Source: Plantago ovata
Taxonomy: Eukaryota; Streptophyta; Magnoliopsida; Lamiales; Plantaginaceae
Assembly: GCA_028274465.1 (NCBI GenBank)
Contig: CM051457.1
Location: 48,082,362 to 48,146,361, forward strand
Length of the DNA: 64,000 nucleotides
Reading direction: 5' to 3'
The notes beneath the pieces are model-generated. The model made no database searches and had not been told where the DNA came from. It saw only the letters and a list, made by a program, of their open reading frames with translations. The first letter of the stretch is position 1. Every line of letters begins with the position of its first letter. Shown one piece after another: positions 34,468 to 46,469 of the stretch. A program made the translations under genes and the position numbers.

Positions 34468-36412
34468 TTGATAGTGTATATGTCCTAGAGACAGTCTTTA
34501 TTAAGGGCATACAACCCTTATTAAGGGCATATATGTACTATTACACAGGTCAACGTAATATAATATATGTTGGTTTGTTTGACTATTGAGTATCGCTTTC
34601 ATATTTATATTACACCAGGCATACAACATGTGATATCTCTATTCCTGTCTGTATTGATATCAAACATATCCCCTCGGATAGATGACCGATCACACAGATA
34701 GTTGGAGCTATGTGAGTTATCATCTATCCCAAACTCTCCCTAGTCGAGGTTCATCTCGGATGTAGGGGTCCAGGTGAGACTAGTATGCGTGGAGGTTATA
34801 CTTGTTAGAGCAAGTGTGAGCCGATCCCACAGCCACGGAACGGATTGTTAGATAATCTAGAAACGTTCCCATAACTCCACATAGTTTTTCGAAGGGTGAT
34901 TACCGAACAATGGAAGTACCCACCAGAAACTCCCAACGATATATACTCTACACCGAAGTGTCTATGGGAACCGGAAAGTTGTCGAAGTGATGCCAGTCGT
35001 CCTTTGGACTTACAGGACTTTATAATCACATTTGTTGCCCCATATCCTTGGTGGACCCGTCGATGTCAGCTCTGAATAAGCAGTTGACCCAAAACACGAT
35101 CCAGGATTATGGCTACATACAAATGGGGGTGATAAGTGATTCTGTGAAGGATTCATCTCTCACGTGTAGCACAGGAGAGCACTGCTCATAGTCGTTCATA
35201 GTTGTGATTGGTTAAACCGCTGGCCAGCGTATTAATATTATTATGATAGTCATAATAGATATTGGATTCACCAAGCAACTCACTGAAGACGCCCGTGGGT
35301 GTATTATTGGGATAGACACATCATCGATCCTAGATGCATTCGAGTCAGTCAGATGAAGGGACGTTACCATCGCCGCATTGAGCGCAACAGACTTCATAAC
35401 GAAAGGGTTTGCTTTGAGAAACCTCTCAAACGTCCTCATGTATTAATATTGCAAATGGAACCGTCTAGGAATTCCATGTTGCCTAGTGTAGCACTTGCTT
35501 AATACAATGAGGCCCTATGGGTCACACTATGTGGTGATTCAGCTTATCCGAATATCTTTGAAGATGGAATCGCAATTAATTTAGAATTAATTGTGATTGA
35601 TGAATTATAATTGATTTGGAATTAATTATAATTATTTGTGGCTCAATTTTTAATAATTTGGAATCATTAATTGAATTGATTGATTAATTGTATTTTATGT
35701 AAATACAATTAAAGATTATATTTTAGAAATGTAATAGAGGTTTGATTTGAAAGGACATATTAATTTAGAATTAATATATGCACATGGGCAAAATCTACTT
35801 AGAGTTTGAATTGCCTTCGAATTATAAATGGGTCCCAAAATTGGGACCCACGTACCCCCCCTTGGCCGGCTGCGTGTAGTAGTAGTATGGGAGGGAGTTT
35901 CGACTCCTTCCTATATTAGAAGTCAAGGGTTAAGTTAGATTTTCCTAAATGAGTTCTAACTTAATTGGGAATGAATCTAGACTTAAATTGGTTTCCTTGT
36001 GCAATAAGAATTAGAGTTCTTATTCCTTTATGAAGTCTAAAAGAATCTTCTTTAGGCTTCTATTGACTACTACATAAGTAGGTCATTAGAGAGATTTTTC
36101 AATGACGAATTCTTAGAGAATTATTCTACCTTTCTTAGAGAAAATAAAAAGCTCTCCCCTACCTCTATACCCTAGCCGCGCGCGCCACTCTCCATCGGAG
36201 GAAAATCGCCGCCCCATCTTCTTGGCCACATAAAGAATATCCTAGCATTCTTTCCGATAAGCTGTTCATCCGTGGATACCAAGGTTGAGGTTCAAAGAAC
36301 TGGAAATTAACTTTTATTGTCTTGCAGATAATCAAAGTATTGCAGATATCTTCGACTTCGACGAAGGAGAAGATTCACCGGACTATTACGAAGACTTCAT
36401 CGATTGGCATAT
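34468..36412. repeat. AT-rich LTR-like unit of unknown family
   Basis: It begins TGATAGTGTATATGTCC (34468) and runs to the start of element E without any long ORF. The base composition (long AT-rich part 35570-35800, a late pyrimidine-rich and GC patch near 36150-36210) resembles a plant copia-type LTR, but termini and target duplication could not be confirmed. A perfect 10-bp inverted repeat (GGGTCCCAA core, 35829-35850) is present. Confidence 0.35.
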
Positions 36413-37687
36413 TAATGAATGTGTATATTTTACACTTTCATTCGAGTCTTTTTCACCTATTTTAGCTATCCTCTATGTTAATTTAGCTATATTTTAGTGC
36501 ATTTTATTAGAATAGTGTCACGTTTCCCTTTAGATTTTATTTTACAGGTTTTGGTTGAAATTCGAGGATTTCGGGGAAATTATATTGAAGTTGACAAGGA
36601 ATTGGTGTTCCAGAAGCCTATTTGGAGTATCTGAAGGTTTCCGAATACGATTTGAAGTCTAGGGGCCGAATCTGGAGGTTAGAAGGCTACTAGAAGTCAG
36701 AAACCGAGTCCGAAAAGGGGAAGAAATCCAAAAACGCGTCGAAAACGCGGAATTCCGCGAAAAAAACGCCGGGCGAACCGCCGGGTGTGTGGGGCGAACC
36801 GCCCCACAGTAATTCGAAGTCTATATATAGTTGCTCAGTTTTCTCCGAAAATCATATCTTTCCAGACCTACTTTCTCACCTCTCTCTGTAGTTTAGGTAG
36901 GGACTTCCCAGAGCCTGTTCTGAGGGTCCGTAGCTTAGGGGACTCTTTTTCATAGCAGTTTGGAGCTCGTAGGATCGCGATTCTCCGGAGATTGACAACC
37001 TTTGGTAACTTTGTATCTTATAGTTTTATTCTACTTATTTTATTATATTCTTTCAACATGTTTTCCTCTATGATTTCTGTTGACTGCATGCCTATTATGA
37101 GTAGCTAAACTTATCGTTGGTGGTAGTATGTGAATTCTTAGCGAAGGGAAGGTAATCATGCTAATGGCTATATCGTGCATTATACTCTGTGTCATTGCTT
37201 TATTTCGTTGATCAGGCACAACCTAAATTCTCGTATGTTGTATTAATTATTATGCACAATTGGACCCTCGTCGACCTATACGCGAGTTTATCTTCGTAGT
37301 GTTGAATAATTACGGAGCACATTAGGACAATAGTGATTGACTTGTCAGACCAATTATCTTCGTAGTGCTTAATAATTGCAACAGGACACTAGATTGATTC
37401 AAAGATCTCTATGCAAGACCGAGGAATTTATGCATGATTATCGACCCGTTATGCTAAGAAGGATCATACTATCACCAATCTTCATTATCTGCTAGAACCC
37501 CCTTTGCTATTTGTTTGCTGATTTTATATTCCAAATTAGATTTGATAAAGCTAGTTATAGTCCTGAGGGAACGACACTCGAGTCATTCTACTGCTACACT
37601 ACGGTTTTCGTTGTAGTTGTGGATTGCCTTTGGCTAAATAACACATATTATTTTCTATATTCGGAACCGATAAATCCGCGTTCATCA
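36413..37687 (+). repeat. Element E 5' LTR, 1275 bp
   Basis: It starts TAATGAATG (consensus TGATGAATG) and ends CCGCGTTCATCA. GC-palindrome cluster 36768-36806, TATA near 36821-36830. Confidence 0.87.
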
Positions 37688-37690
37688 AAT

Positions 37691-37707
37691 TGGTGCCGCT
37701 GCCGGGG
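37691..37707 (+). other. Primer-binding site of element E, two mismatches
   Basis: TGGTGCCGCTGCCGGGG differs at two positions from the tRNA-Asp complement found in A, D and G. Confidence 0.75.
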
Positions 37708-37832
37708 ACTATACTCCTTTTTTCTGTTTAATTTGTTTATATTTTCAGCTTTAGATTCCTAATTCTACTAGTTTTAGTTTTCCTTTTTAATCTCTCTCTG
37801 ATATTGCTTTCCTAATCTGTTACAGATAGTGT

Positions 37833-39944
37833 ATGACGCATACACGTTCTGCAGGAACACCGCTTGCTGATTCAATTGCTGAGATCGACAGAGTCTACCA
37901 CCAAAGAAGGCGACTACTTGAAAGGCGCGCACTAGAGGAAATAGAGGATACCGATTTCTCTGAATCTCTACTCAGTCTTTTCAAGGAAATCAACGGAATG
38001 GCAGAAGCTAGACCACTGAAGGCATGGGTTCAACCCACCAAGGATCGTATGAGGGGACCGGCGATTGTTCTTTTGTCTGCAACCCGAGATCTGGAAATCA
38101 AGAACCACGCATTCCAACAACTTCCGAGGTTCTATGGCTTATCAAGGGAAGATGTGATGGGGTACTTGCACGATATCGATGATTTCGTCAACCAACTCCC
38201 ACGACCCGGAGCTGACATAACAACGGACGAGTTGAGGATGAAGGTTTTTGCTATGGGACTTGACGACAGAGCCAAGTCATGGTTAAGTTCTCTACCAGCA
38301 GGCTCGCTGGACACTTGGGAGAAGGTTTTTTCGGCTTTCATGGAGAAATACTTCCCTCACACCTTGACTACCGCGCTAAAGGCGCAAATCACTGGATTCA
38401 AGCAGGACTATGATGAGACCATCTACACCGCGTTCGAGAGATTCCAAGATCTCACGAACAAGTGCCCTCACCATGGTTTTGAACTTTCTGACCTAGTCCA
38501 ACACTTCTACAATGGACTAACCTTCGAGAACCAACAAGTGGTGGATTTCCAATGCCGAGGCAATATTTGGGAGGAAACCGCAGAAGCCGTCTGGGCAGTT
38601 TTCGAAAGGCTTGCTAAGGGTTCACAGTTCAAGGACCCAAGAGCAATGGTTAGGAGACGTGGACCTGAAGCTCCACCGACTCAAGAAGCCCCTATGTATA
38701 GGGGGAATGAGGATCAATTCGAGTGCTTTACCAACGAATTGAAGCAAGTCCTCAAGAGCGCCACCGGAACAACTGTTTCGAACGAAGTATGCCGAATTTG
38801 CAAGAACTATGGGCATGGGGCTCATATGTGTAGATCAGAGCTGGCATACGATGATGGCAACTGGGCTCGAGGAGGCGAAGAAGAAGCCTTTGCTACGGAG
38901 TTTGGTACTCAAGAAGTTAGCTACGGACAAGACGGTAGGAACCCTCGAGGTGGATTTTGGAAAGGAGGATTCCGAAACAATCAAGGATATGCACCGGCTA
39001 ACCAAACTTATGGACCTAACCAAGACCGTAGTAGGCTGAACTATGGTAATGATCACTGCGAAAACCCCGCTCCGAAAGAGCCACCGAAGTCGAAATCGGC
39101 TCAACTGATGGAGAACTTGCAAAAAATGGTCGATCACACACAAAGTTTTCTCAAACGTTATGAAGAAGATTCCGAGAAGACTAGGGCAAGGCTTGATAGG
39201 TTGGAGGAGAGCACTAGACTTGCCCATCAGAAGATGCAAGAGTTGATCGACCGAGGAGCAAGTAGGGAACAAGGCAAACTGCCTAGCAACACTGTGAAGT
39301 CAAATGCCATTACATTGGCTGGTGATCTACCTGACGAAATCACCATCAAGAAGGTTGTTAAATGCGAGTGTTGCAAGAAGGAAGAACTCCTACAGGCTAA
39401 GGAAGAAGAGGAGGACCTTGGTTCTGACGTAAGTGATGAGGAGCAAGAGGATCCCGAACCACTCCCTAAAAGTTTCGATGTTAAGGTAGGGATTGGTGAG
39501 CTTGAAGATGTCCGTGCCACACTAGACACGGGATCCTACTCAAACATAATTCCTTTGAATGTGTTTGAAAAGAGTAACCATGGAAAACTATCTGAGAAAA
39601 GGGCTATTGTGCAACTGGCAGATGAATCATTTATGAGACCCGAAGGAGTTGTGAAAAATATGTTGGTCAAGATTGGTGAAGCATCTGTTTACACCAATTT
39701 TGTAGTTATGCCGGCGTCTGCACCAGGAACGGGGGATGTCATACTCTTAGGGAGAACGTTCTTGACTAAACTACGCTCCATGACGGACATCTACCAAAGA
39801 ACTTGCACTATTGAAATGGATGGCAAGCAACACGTATTGCACGCCATATCTGATCCACCTGATCCGCCCGATATTTCTTTCACTACTCACTACTATGGTC
39901 TTGCAGCCTATATTCTTTCTTATTCACAGGTTCGTGGCATGTAG
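37833..39944 (+). CDS. Element E gag-protease polyprotein, 703 residues, intact frame
   Basis: ATG at 37833, 126 bases after the primer site. Residues 1-60 are charged. About 140-235 are the retrotransposon gag core (AKSWLSSLPAGSLDTWEKVF, FERFQDLTNKCPHHGF). A perfect CCHC knuckle, C-x2-C-x4-H-x4-C, lies at 320-333. A Gly/Asn-rich linker (350-410) is followed by a coiled coil (about 430-480), an acidic stretch (520-545) and a retropepsin with DTG at 565-567 and a GDVILLGRTFL block near 635. It lacks RT and integrase. The stop TAG at 39942-39944 replaces a codon that is AGG in A and B, so the 15-residue basic tail (RRSMKGK...) is lost; otherwise this is the only undamaged copy in the window. 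Confidence 0.9.
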   Translation: MTHTRSAGTPLADSIAEIDRVYHQRRRLLERRALEEIEDTDFSESLLSLFKEINGMAEARPLKAWVQPTKDRMRGPAIVLLSATRDLEIKNHAFQQLPRFYGLSREDVMGYLHDIDDFVNQLPRPGADITTDELRMKVFAMGLDDRAKSWLSSLPAGSLDTWEKVFSAFMEKYFPHTLTTALKAQITGFKQDYDETIYTAFERFQDLTNKCPHHGFELSDLVQHFYNGLTFENQQVVDFQCRGNIWEETAEAVWAVFERLAKGSQFKDPRAMVRRRGPEAPPTQEAPMYRGNEDQFECFTNELKQVLKSATGTTVSNEVCRICKNYGHGAHMCRSELAYDDGNWARGGEEEAFATEFGTQEVSYGQDGRNPRGGFWKGGFRNNQGYAPANQTYGPNQDRSRLNYGNDHCENPAPKEPPKSKSAQLMENLQKMVDHTQSFLKRYEEDSEKTRARLDRLEESTRLAHQKMQELIDRGASREQGKLPSNTVKSNAITLAGDLPDEITIKKVVKCECCKKEELLQAKEEEEDLGSDVSDEEQEDPEPLPKSFDVKVGIGELEDVRATLDTGSYSNIIPLNVFEKSNHGKLSEKRAIVQLADESFMRPEGVVKNMLVKIGEASVYTNFVVMPASAPGTGDVILLGRTFLTKLRSMTDIYQRTCTIEMDGKQHVLHAISDPPDPPDISFTTHYYGLAAYILSYSQVRGM

Positions 39945-41030
39945 AGGAGATCAATGAAGGGGAAGCCTAGTACCCGCAAAAAGAAGAGATAGGCGCAGAC
40001 AGGAGTCGAGTCGAAGACATTAAACAATGGCGCTATCCGGGAGGCAACCCGGAGTTTTTATCGCTTTCTTTACTGTTTTTCTGCATGCATTCATTCTTGA
40101 ACTATTTGCTTCTCGTATGCGAATTTGTTCATATATGCTTATGTTTGAGTGATATTTTTCGAGTGGTTTTTTTGAAAAAAAATTGGTTTCGGGGATTAAA
40201 ACCGCATTTTCTGACGACGGAAGCCGTCTCCCCGCATTGGGGAGCACGGGGCGAACCGCCCCACGGCTCCAGAAACTCAAAAACGTGGATTTCTTCCCCT
40301 TTTCCTCATTTTCTTCATATTTCATCATTCCTCTTCCCAAAAAACCCGAAAATCGCGATTTCAACTTCAAATCTTCATAACTTCTTCGTTTCTTGACCAA
40401 ATTTAGTGTTCTTTAGCTTAAATCGAAGCCTATTACATGATCTATCTTCCCATCCGAACAGATTTAGTCCTAATGCATTAGATTTTCAGATCTGAGGTAT
40501 CATTCTAAGAACCCTAATTTTCGAATTTGGGGGTTTTCTAATTTGAGCTTCAATTATGCTTATTTGATGCATGGGTATGATGTTTGTGTGATTAGAAGTG
40601 TTATTTGCTATCAATTGCATGCTCAATTTTGCTTGAATTGTTGATTTGGGAATTTTGCTACTAGATGATATATCTTGTTATGCAATATGTCTTTATCTTT
40701 GATTTCTTGCATATGATTGTGTTTATTGATGTAATGTTGGTGGATTTGACGCTAGATTGTTGAGTATGAGGATTTATGATGCTAGAATTTTTCGCTACTA
40801 TGATATGAATTGAGCCTAGATATCTAGGATATTGGTTGTCTAGTAAGAGCATAATGTGATATATTGCATGTAGTAGTTACATTGGTATGTTGCATGATGA
40901 AGAAGCTAGGCTAGACATTACGGTTTGGGGAGCTCGATTGTTGATTTTATCACTTGTATACTTCGTTCTTACACTAGCATATGCGTGAGTCAGTTTTGTG
41001 TCATACGGGGTACTAACTGCTGTTTGTAGG
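39945..41030 (+). other. Element E spacer between gag-protease and ORF2
   Basis: It starts with the untranslated basic tail, then a small CCGG...CCGG hairpin (40036-40053). A GC-palindrome unit lies at 40247-40262 and the rest is AT-rich, without ORFs. It ends with the acceptor-like CTGTTTGTAG at about 41030. Confidence 0.6.
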
Positions 41031-41791
41031 AACCATACCAAGGGAAAGGAGCATTCCCGTATGATTACTGTGAAGTATTGAAGAGGGATCGATACAACCA
41101 TGTCAAGAAGAGTGACCTCGTTAGATGTGCGTTCGAGCCAAGGGGTTTTGCAACAACGTCGTGGATTATCCAAGAGGAGGAGCTAGAGTACACCTGGAGT
41201 GAGGACCCTATGCCTATTCATGCACCACCGAAGGGACAGAAACCATTATTACGTCAGCACTCCATCACGAGGACTGCAAAGTTCGAGTGAACTGGAACGC
41301 ACCGGGACAATCTTGCCGCAACGGATTCAATCTTGAGTTCGTAGTTGCTAGAAGGTTCCGAAGCGCTAGCTTGGTTCCAAAACATAATGACATGGGTGCC
41401 CGGCCCCTCTAAAGGGAGCATCATATAGACATCGGTCGGATCCACCGTAGAGAATGTGGTCGAAATTGGAAAAAATGGTAGAAGACTTCTGAGTATCCGA
41501 GCAGCTTACTGAAACCTTCTCGTGGTGTAAAACGTTGGAGGGGGAGGTCCTGATACCACTGCCCTTTCCCCTTCAACAGTTCACATCCTATTGGAGGGCT
41601 ACAGGATGGAGGATTCCATAACAGCGGCGGCTACTCTTGAGAATTCTACCTGCCACTACAACTCTACTAGTGAGGATGTGTGTGACAGTAGTGACAATGA
41701 AGGCCATACGGGCAATGATGATACTAATGGAGGAGTTGTTCCTATCCGGCCTATAATTGAAACTACCACGCATACCAGAAGACCTGATGAC
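41031..41791 (+). pseudogene. Element E ORF2 remnant
   Basis: The position of the start codon reads ATA (41035-41037). Blocks follow in shifted frames: 41078-41290 (EEELEYTWSED) and 41591-41794 (SITAAATLENS and an acidic run). It ends where the inverted LTR of F begins, after AGAAGACCTGATGAC. Confidence 0.55.
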
Positions 41792-43084
41792 TGATGAACG
41801 CGGATGTCGTGCTCCGAATTCAAGCAAATAAATTTCTAATTAGCCAAAGGCAATCCACAACTACAACGAAAACCGTAGTGTAGCAGTAGAATGACTCGAG
41901 TGTCGTTCTCTCAGGACTATAACTAGCTTTATCTATTTAACAAGAGAATATAAAACAGCAGACAGATAGCAATAGGGGGTTTCTAGCAGTTAATGGAGAT
42001 TGGTGATAGTATGGTCCTTCTTAACATAAAGGGTCGATAATCATGCATAAACTCCTCGGTCTTGCATAGAGATCTTTGAATCAATCTAGTGTCCTATCGC
42101 AAATATTAAGCACAACGAAGATAATTGGTCTGACAAGTCAATCACGATTGTCCTAACGTGTTCCGTAATTATTCAACACTACGAAGATAATTGGTCTGAT
42201 GGTCGACAAGTGTCCAATTGTGCATAATAATTAATACAACATACGAGAATGTTGGTTACAACTGATCAACGAAATAAAGCAATGACACGGAGTATAATGC
42301 GCGATATAGCCATTAGCATGATTATCTTCCCTTCGCTAACAATTCACATACTACCACCAACGATAAGTTTAGCTACTCATAATAGGCATGCAATCAACAG
42401 AAATCATAGAAGAAAACATGTTGAAAGAATATAATAAAATAAGTAGAATAAAACTGTAAGATACAAAGTTACCGAAGGTTGTCAATCTCCGGATGATTAC
42501 GATCCTACGAGCTCCAAACTGCTATGAAAAAGTATCCCCTAAGCTACGGAACTCCTAGGACAGGCCCCGGGAAGCTCCTACCTAAAACTATAGAGAGAGG
42601 TGAGAAAGTAGGTATGGAAAGATATGATTTCCGGAGAAAACTGAGCAACTATATATAGGCTTCGAAATACTGTGGGGCGGTTCGCCCCACACACCGGGCG
42701 GTTTGCCCGGTGTGGGGCGGTTCGGCCCAGACAATTTCTCGCGGAATTCCGCGTTTTCGACGCGTTTTTGGATTTCTTCCCCTTTTCGGACTCGGTTTCT
42801 GTCTTCTAGTAGCCTTCTAACCTCCAGATTCGTCCCCTAGACTTCAAATCGTATCCGGAAACCTTTAGATACTCCAAATAGGCTTCTGGAACACCAATTC
42901 CTTGTCAACTTTAATATAATGGCCCGGAAATCTTCGAATTTCAATCAAAACCTGTAAAATAAAATCTAAAGGGAAACGTGACACTATTCTAATAAAACGC
43001 ATTAAAATATAGCTAAATTAACATAGAGGATAGCTAAAATAGGTGAAAAAGACTCGAATGAAAGTGTAAAATACACATTCATCA
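41792..43084 (-). repeat. Element F 3' LTR, 1293 bp
   Basis: Complete, from TGATGAATGTG (43084, - strand) to the outer end CCGCGTTCATCA (41792). GC-palindrome cluster 42670-42732, TATA near 42650. ATGAC at 41787-41791 could be the target duplication from insertion into E. Confidence 0.85.
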
Positions 43085-44683
43085 AACTCCCCAAACCGAA
43101 CCTTTGCTTGTCCTCAAGCAACTAAGCTAGACTCTAATGCAAAAAGCATGCAAGACACAAAATGGAGCCTCATGCCAAATAAAATGAACTAATCTACTGA
43201 ATCTATCAAATAACATATGAACAAAAACCATTTAAATCAAAGCATGAATATAGGTTGAAGAATACCTCGATTGACTTATACACATCCACATAAGCACTTA
43301 TGTCAAGACAAGATAGTCTCTCGTAACATTCTCTACCTGGACCTAGTCAGTGACGACGTAATGAAGCATGCTAAGATACGAATGGTTGCCCCGTGCCTAT
43401 GAAACTGAGGACTTACTGTTGTTCCACCATGTTAAGACTTTTCCTCAAAAGAGGTCGAACCAGTACTGGCTCTCATCAAACGAAGGAGGGTTCCCTATAA
43501 AAGATAACACTCCCCTATTCTACCCATCTCTCAAGTAAAGTCTTCAGCTATTCACCACTTCCTGAATGGCAGGACGAGGGTGGTCTAGAACAGATGACAC
43601 TCAAGACAAAAAAGATAAAAAATAGAAAATTACAACACGATTACGAACATTACAAAAATGGAAAATAAGACTCAACACTTTGCTAAACTGCTATTTGGCT
43701 TCCTTTTTTGGACCCTTCTTTGCTTTTTTGGGGTCTTTTCTTTTTTTTTTTTTTTTCTTTTTTTTCTTTCCAGATTCTTTTTTTCTTTTTTTCTGGAATT
43801 TTTTCTTTCTTTTTTTTCGATTTTTCTAGCCAGCAGTAGCATAACAAAAAGGGAAACAAAATGACTCACACGACTTCCCCAAACCTATTCGAAAGAATAG
43901 GTTGGAGTACAAAATTTACGGAAAAAGAAAAATGAACTCACGTTACGAAAATGAAAAACAGAAACAAGTCTATGATGGTGTAACCCCCTCCCCAAACCTA
44001 TTCGGAAGAATAGGTTATAAACAAAGGATCACACAACCTCACACTACCTCCTTCCTAGGCATTTATCAATCTCAAAGCATGGTGAAGACTTGTTGCCTCT
44101 TAGGTACATAATTACTTGAGAAAGCAACCATAAGACCCTAACATGCATCATCCTATTATAAAGGCCTGCGTGAACCGCAGTAGAGAAAACACCACTAAGT
44201 GATGTCGAGACTACCAAGCTTAACTAAGTGCAATACATAGATGTGACAAGCCAAGCGAGAAAAACCTCAAACAAATTCATAGAGATGAAGCATACGATTA
44301 ATGGCATAGTTGGTTGATCTACCCAATAAAAAAGTTCAAACAATTCGGCAATAAACTCCATATAAAACATGCAAGACTATCCTAGGAAAGCAGTAAACGT
44401 GCAAATGCAAAAAATTTCACGAGTTTATCATAAGCAAGATAAGTATAGAGATAACCAGCGATAGCCTCCTCCCCAAACCTGAACGTCGTCGCTCGTCCCG
44501 AACGTCGAAATTGGATCCAAGGTGAGAGCTAATGCTTGTATAAGTGACCTATAATACTCAATCAAACTCGTGAGATAAAATCTAAAGCGGTAAAGAAAGT
44601 GATTAAAGAAAGCGATAAAAATTCCGGGTTGCCTCCCGGATAGCGTCATTGTTTAAAGTCTTTGACTCGACTCCTGTCTGCGC
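43085..44683 (-). other. Element F 3' non-coding region
   Basis: Polypurine tract 43085-43102, A/G-rich tract (T/C on this strand) 43690-43830, hairpins near 43878-43900 and 43996-44016. No ORF of note. Around 44400-44590 it switches to sequence normally found just after gag-protease. Confidence 0.65.
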
Positions 44684-44905
44684 CTATTTCTTCTTTTTGC
44701 GGGTACTAGGCTTCACCTTCATTGATCTCCTCTCCATGCCACGAACCTGTGAATAAGAAAGAATATAGGCTGCAAGACCACAGTAGTGAGTAGTGAAAGA
44801 AATATCAGGCGGTTCAGGTGGATCTGGTATGGCTCGCAACATGTGTTGCTTGCCATCCACTTCGATGGTGCAAGTTCTTTGGTAGATGTCCATCACGGAG
44901 CTAGT
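44684..44905 (-). pseudogene. Element F gag-protease C-terminal fragment
   Basis: It encodes the last 70 residues (MDIYQRTCTIEVDGKQHMLRAI...) including the basic tail (ERRSMKVKPSTRKKKK). The fragment is cut at its upstream side, near 44905, where Tat-2 sequence begins. Confidence 0.75.
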
Positions 44906-45176
44906 TTGACGATACTCTTCCCCACTGACGATACTCTTGCCGAGAGTTCAAGTAATGCTCTAGTAACCTTGCCGTTTACATTTCCCGGTCCTTCTTCTTC
45001 GCGGGTTGCTACCGCTCCCGAGGACTTTCCTAATGACCCTAGACCTCCCTCCTTGAGTCATGATGGAGCATATTTGTCTTCGGATATGGTGATTACGGAC
45101 GGCTGTATCGGATCCTCATTTTCGGATCCAGAAGTTGCTATACGCTTTACGGAACCCGAGGTCGCCACGGTCCGCC

Positions 45177-46379
45177 TGATGAACGTGTATTTTACACTTT
45201 CATTTGAGTCTTTTTCACCTATTTTTAGCTTTCCTCTATGTTAATTTAGCTATATTTTAGTGCATTTTATTAGAATAGTGTCACGTTTCCCTTTAGTTTG
45301 TATTTTACAGGTTTTGGGTGAAAAACGAGGTTTTCCGGGCAATTATATTGAAGTAGACAAGGAATTGGTATTCCGAAGGCCTAATTGGAGTATCTAGAAG
45401 ATTCTGGATAGGATTTGAAGTCTAGGGGTCGAGTCTGAAGGCTAAAAGGTCACTTGAAGGCAAAAACCGAGTCCGAAGGAAAAGAAATCCAAAAACGCGT
45501 CGAAAACGCGTTTCAGCCGACAAAACCTCCTGGGCGAGTCGCCCGGGACGTGGGGCGAATCGCCCCACTCCATGCGAATCACCCGGTGTGTGGGGCGACT
45601 CGCCCCACACCTGCCGAATCAATATATATAGTTGCTCAGTTTTCTCCGTTTTTCATACTTTTCCAGACCTTTTCTCTCACCTTTCTCATTAGTTTTAGGT
45701 AGGAATTCTCCAGAGCCTGTTCTGGGGATTCTTAGCTTAGGAGATACTTTTTCTTAGCGTTTGGAGCTTGTAAGATCGCGATTCTTCGGAGATTGACAAC
45801 CTTTGGTAACATTGTATCTTACAGTTTTTCTATTTATATTTATATATCTTTCAACATGTTTTCATTCAATCTTGCTATGATTTCTGTTGATTGCATGACA
45901 TCTATGAGTAGCTAAACTTCTCGTTGGTGATAGTATGTGATTTCTTAGCGAAGGGTTAATAATTATGCTAATGGCTATATCGCGCATTATACTTTGAGTT
46001 ATTGCTTTATTTCTTTGATCTATCTAAAACCTCTATCTTCGTAGTGTTGAATAATAACGGAACACAATTGGACAATTCAATGATCAAAGATCTCTATGCA
46101 AAACCGGGTACTTCATGCATGATTATTAACCTGCTATGCTTTGAATGACCATACTATCACCGGCCTCCATTATCTGATAAGAAAAACCTTTGCTAAGTCA
46201 TATGTTGATTTTATATTCTTAAGTTAGATTAGATAAAGCTAGTTATAGTCCTTAGAGATCGACACTCGAGGTTATTTTACTACTACACTACGGTTTTCGT
46301 TGTAGTTGTGAATTGCCTTTGGCTCAATACAAATTTATTTGATTAACTAGAATCTGACAAGTTCTAAACCAGTACATCA
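45177..46379 (+). repeat. LTR in left palindrome arm, 1203 bp
   Basis: TGATGAACGTG to AGTACATCA, GC-palindrome cluster 45535-45610, TATA near 45625-45634. It is followed by the primer-binding site at 46383-46399 (TGGCGCCGTTGTCGGGG, one mismatch). Confidence 0.85.
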
Positions 46380-46469
46380 AATTGGCGCCGTTGTCGGGGA
46401 CTATACTCCTTTTTTCTGTTTAGCTTTTTTATATTTTCAGCATTCAATTCCCCGGCAACGGCGCCAATT

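Larger units (their letters stand above)
36413..41791 (+). mobile_element. Element E: Athila-like copy with the intact gag-protease ORF, 3' end missing
   Basis: 5' LTR, primer site, full gag-protease, spacer and an ORF2 remnant are present. At 41791 it stops against an oppositely oriented LTR (element F). No RT or integrase lies between gag-protease and ORF2. Confidence 0.86.
41792..44905 (-). mobile_element. Element F: 3' half of a - strand Athila-like copy
   Basis: On the - strand it holds the end of gag-protease (44899-44684), part of the 3' non-coding region with both hairpins, the polypurine tract and the 3' LTR. It lacks ORF2: the 3' region near 44400 jumps to the segment following gag-protease. 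Its upstream side is replaced by the palindrome beginning at 44917. Confidence 0.75.

Noticed and set aside
34468-34560. Repeated TTATTAAGGGCATA as an insertion-sequence end
   Set aside because: It is a short direct repeat inside the AT-rich unit with no inverted partner at the other end.
40285-40310. GGATTTCTTCCCCTTTTC in the E spacer, matching the LTR on the opposite strand
   Set aside because: An 18-base match near GC palindromes is suggestive, but it is not kept in A, B or G, so chance in CT-rich sequence is likelier.
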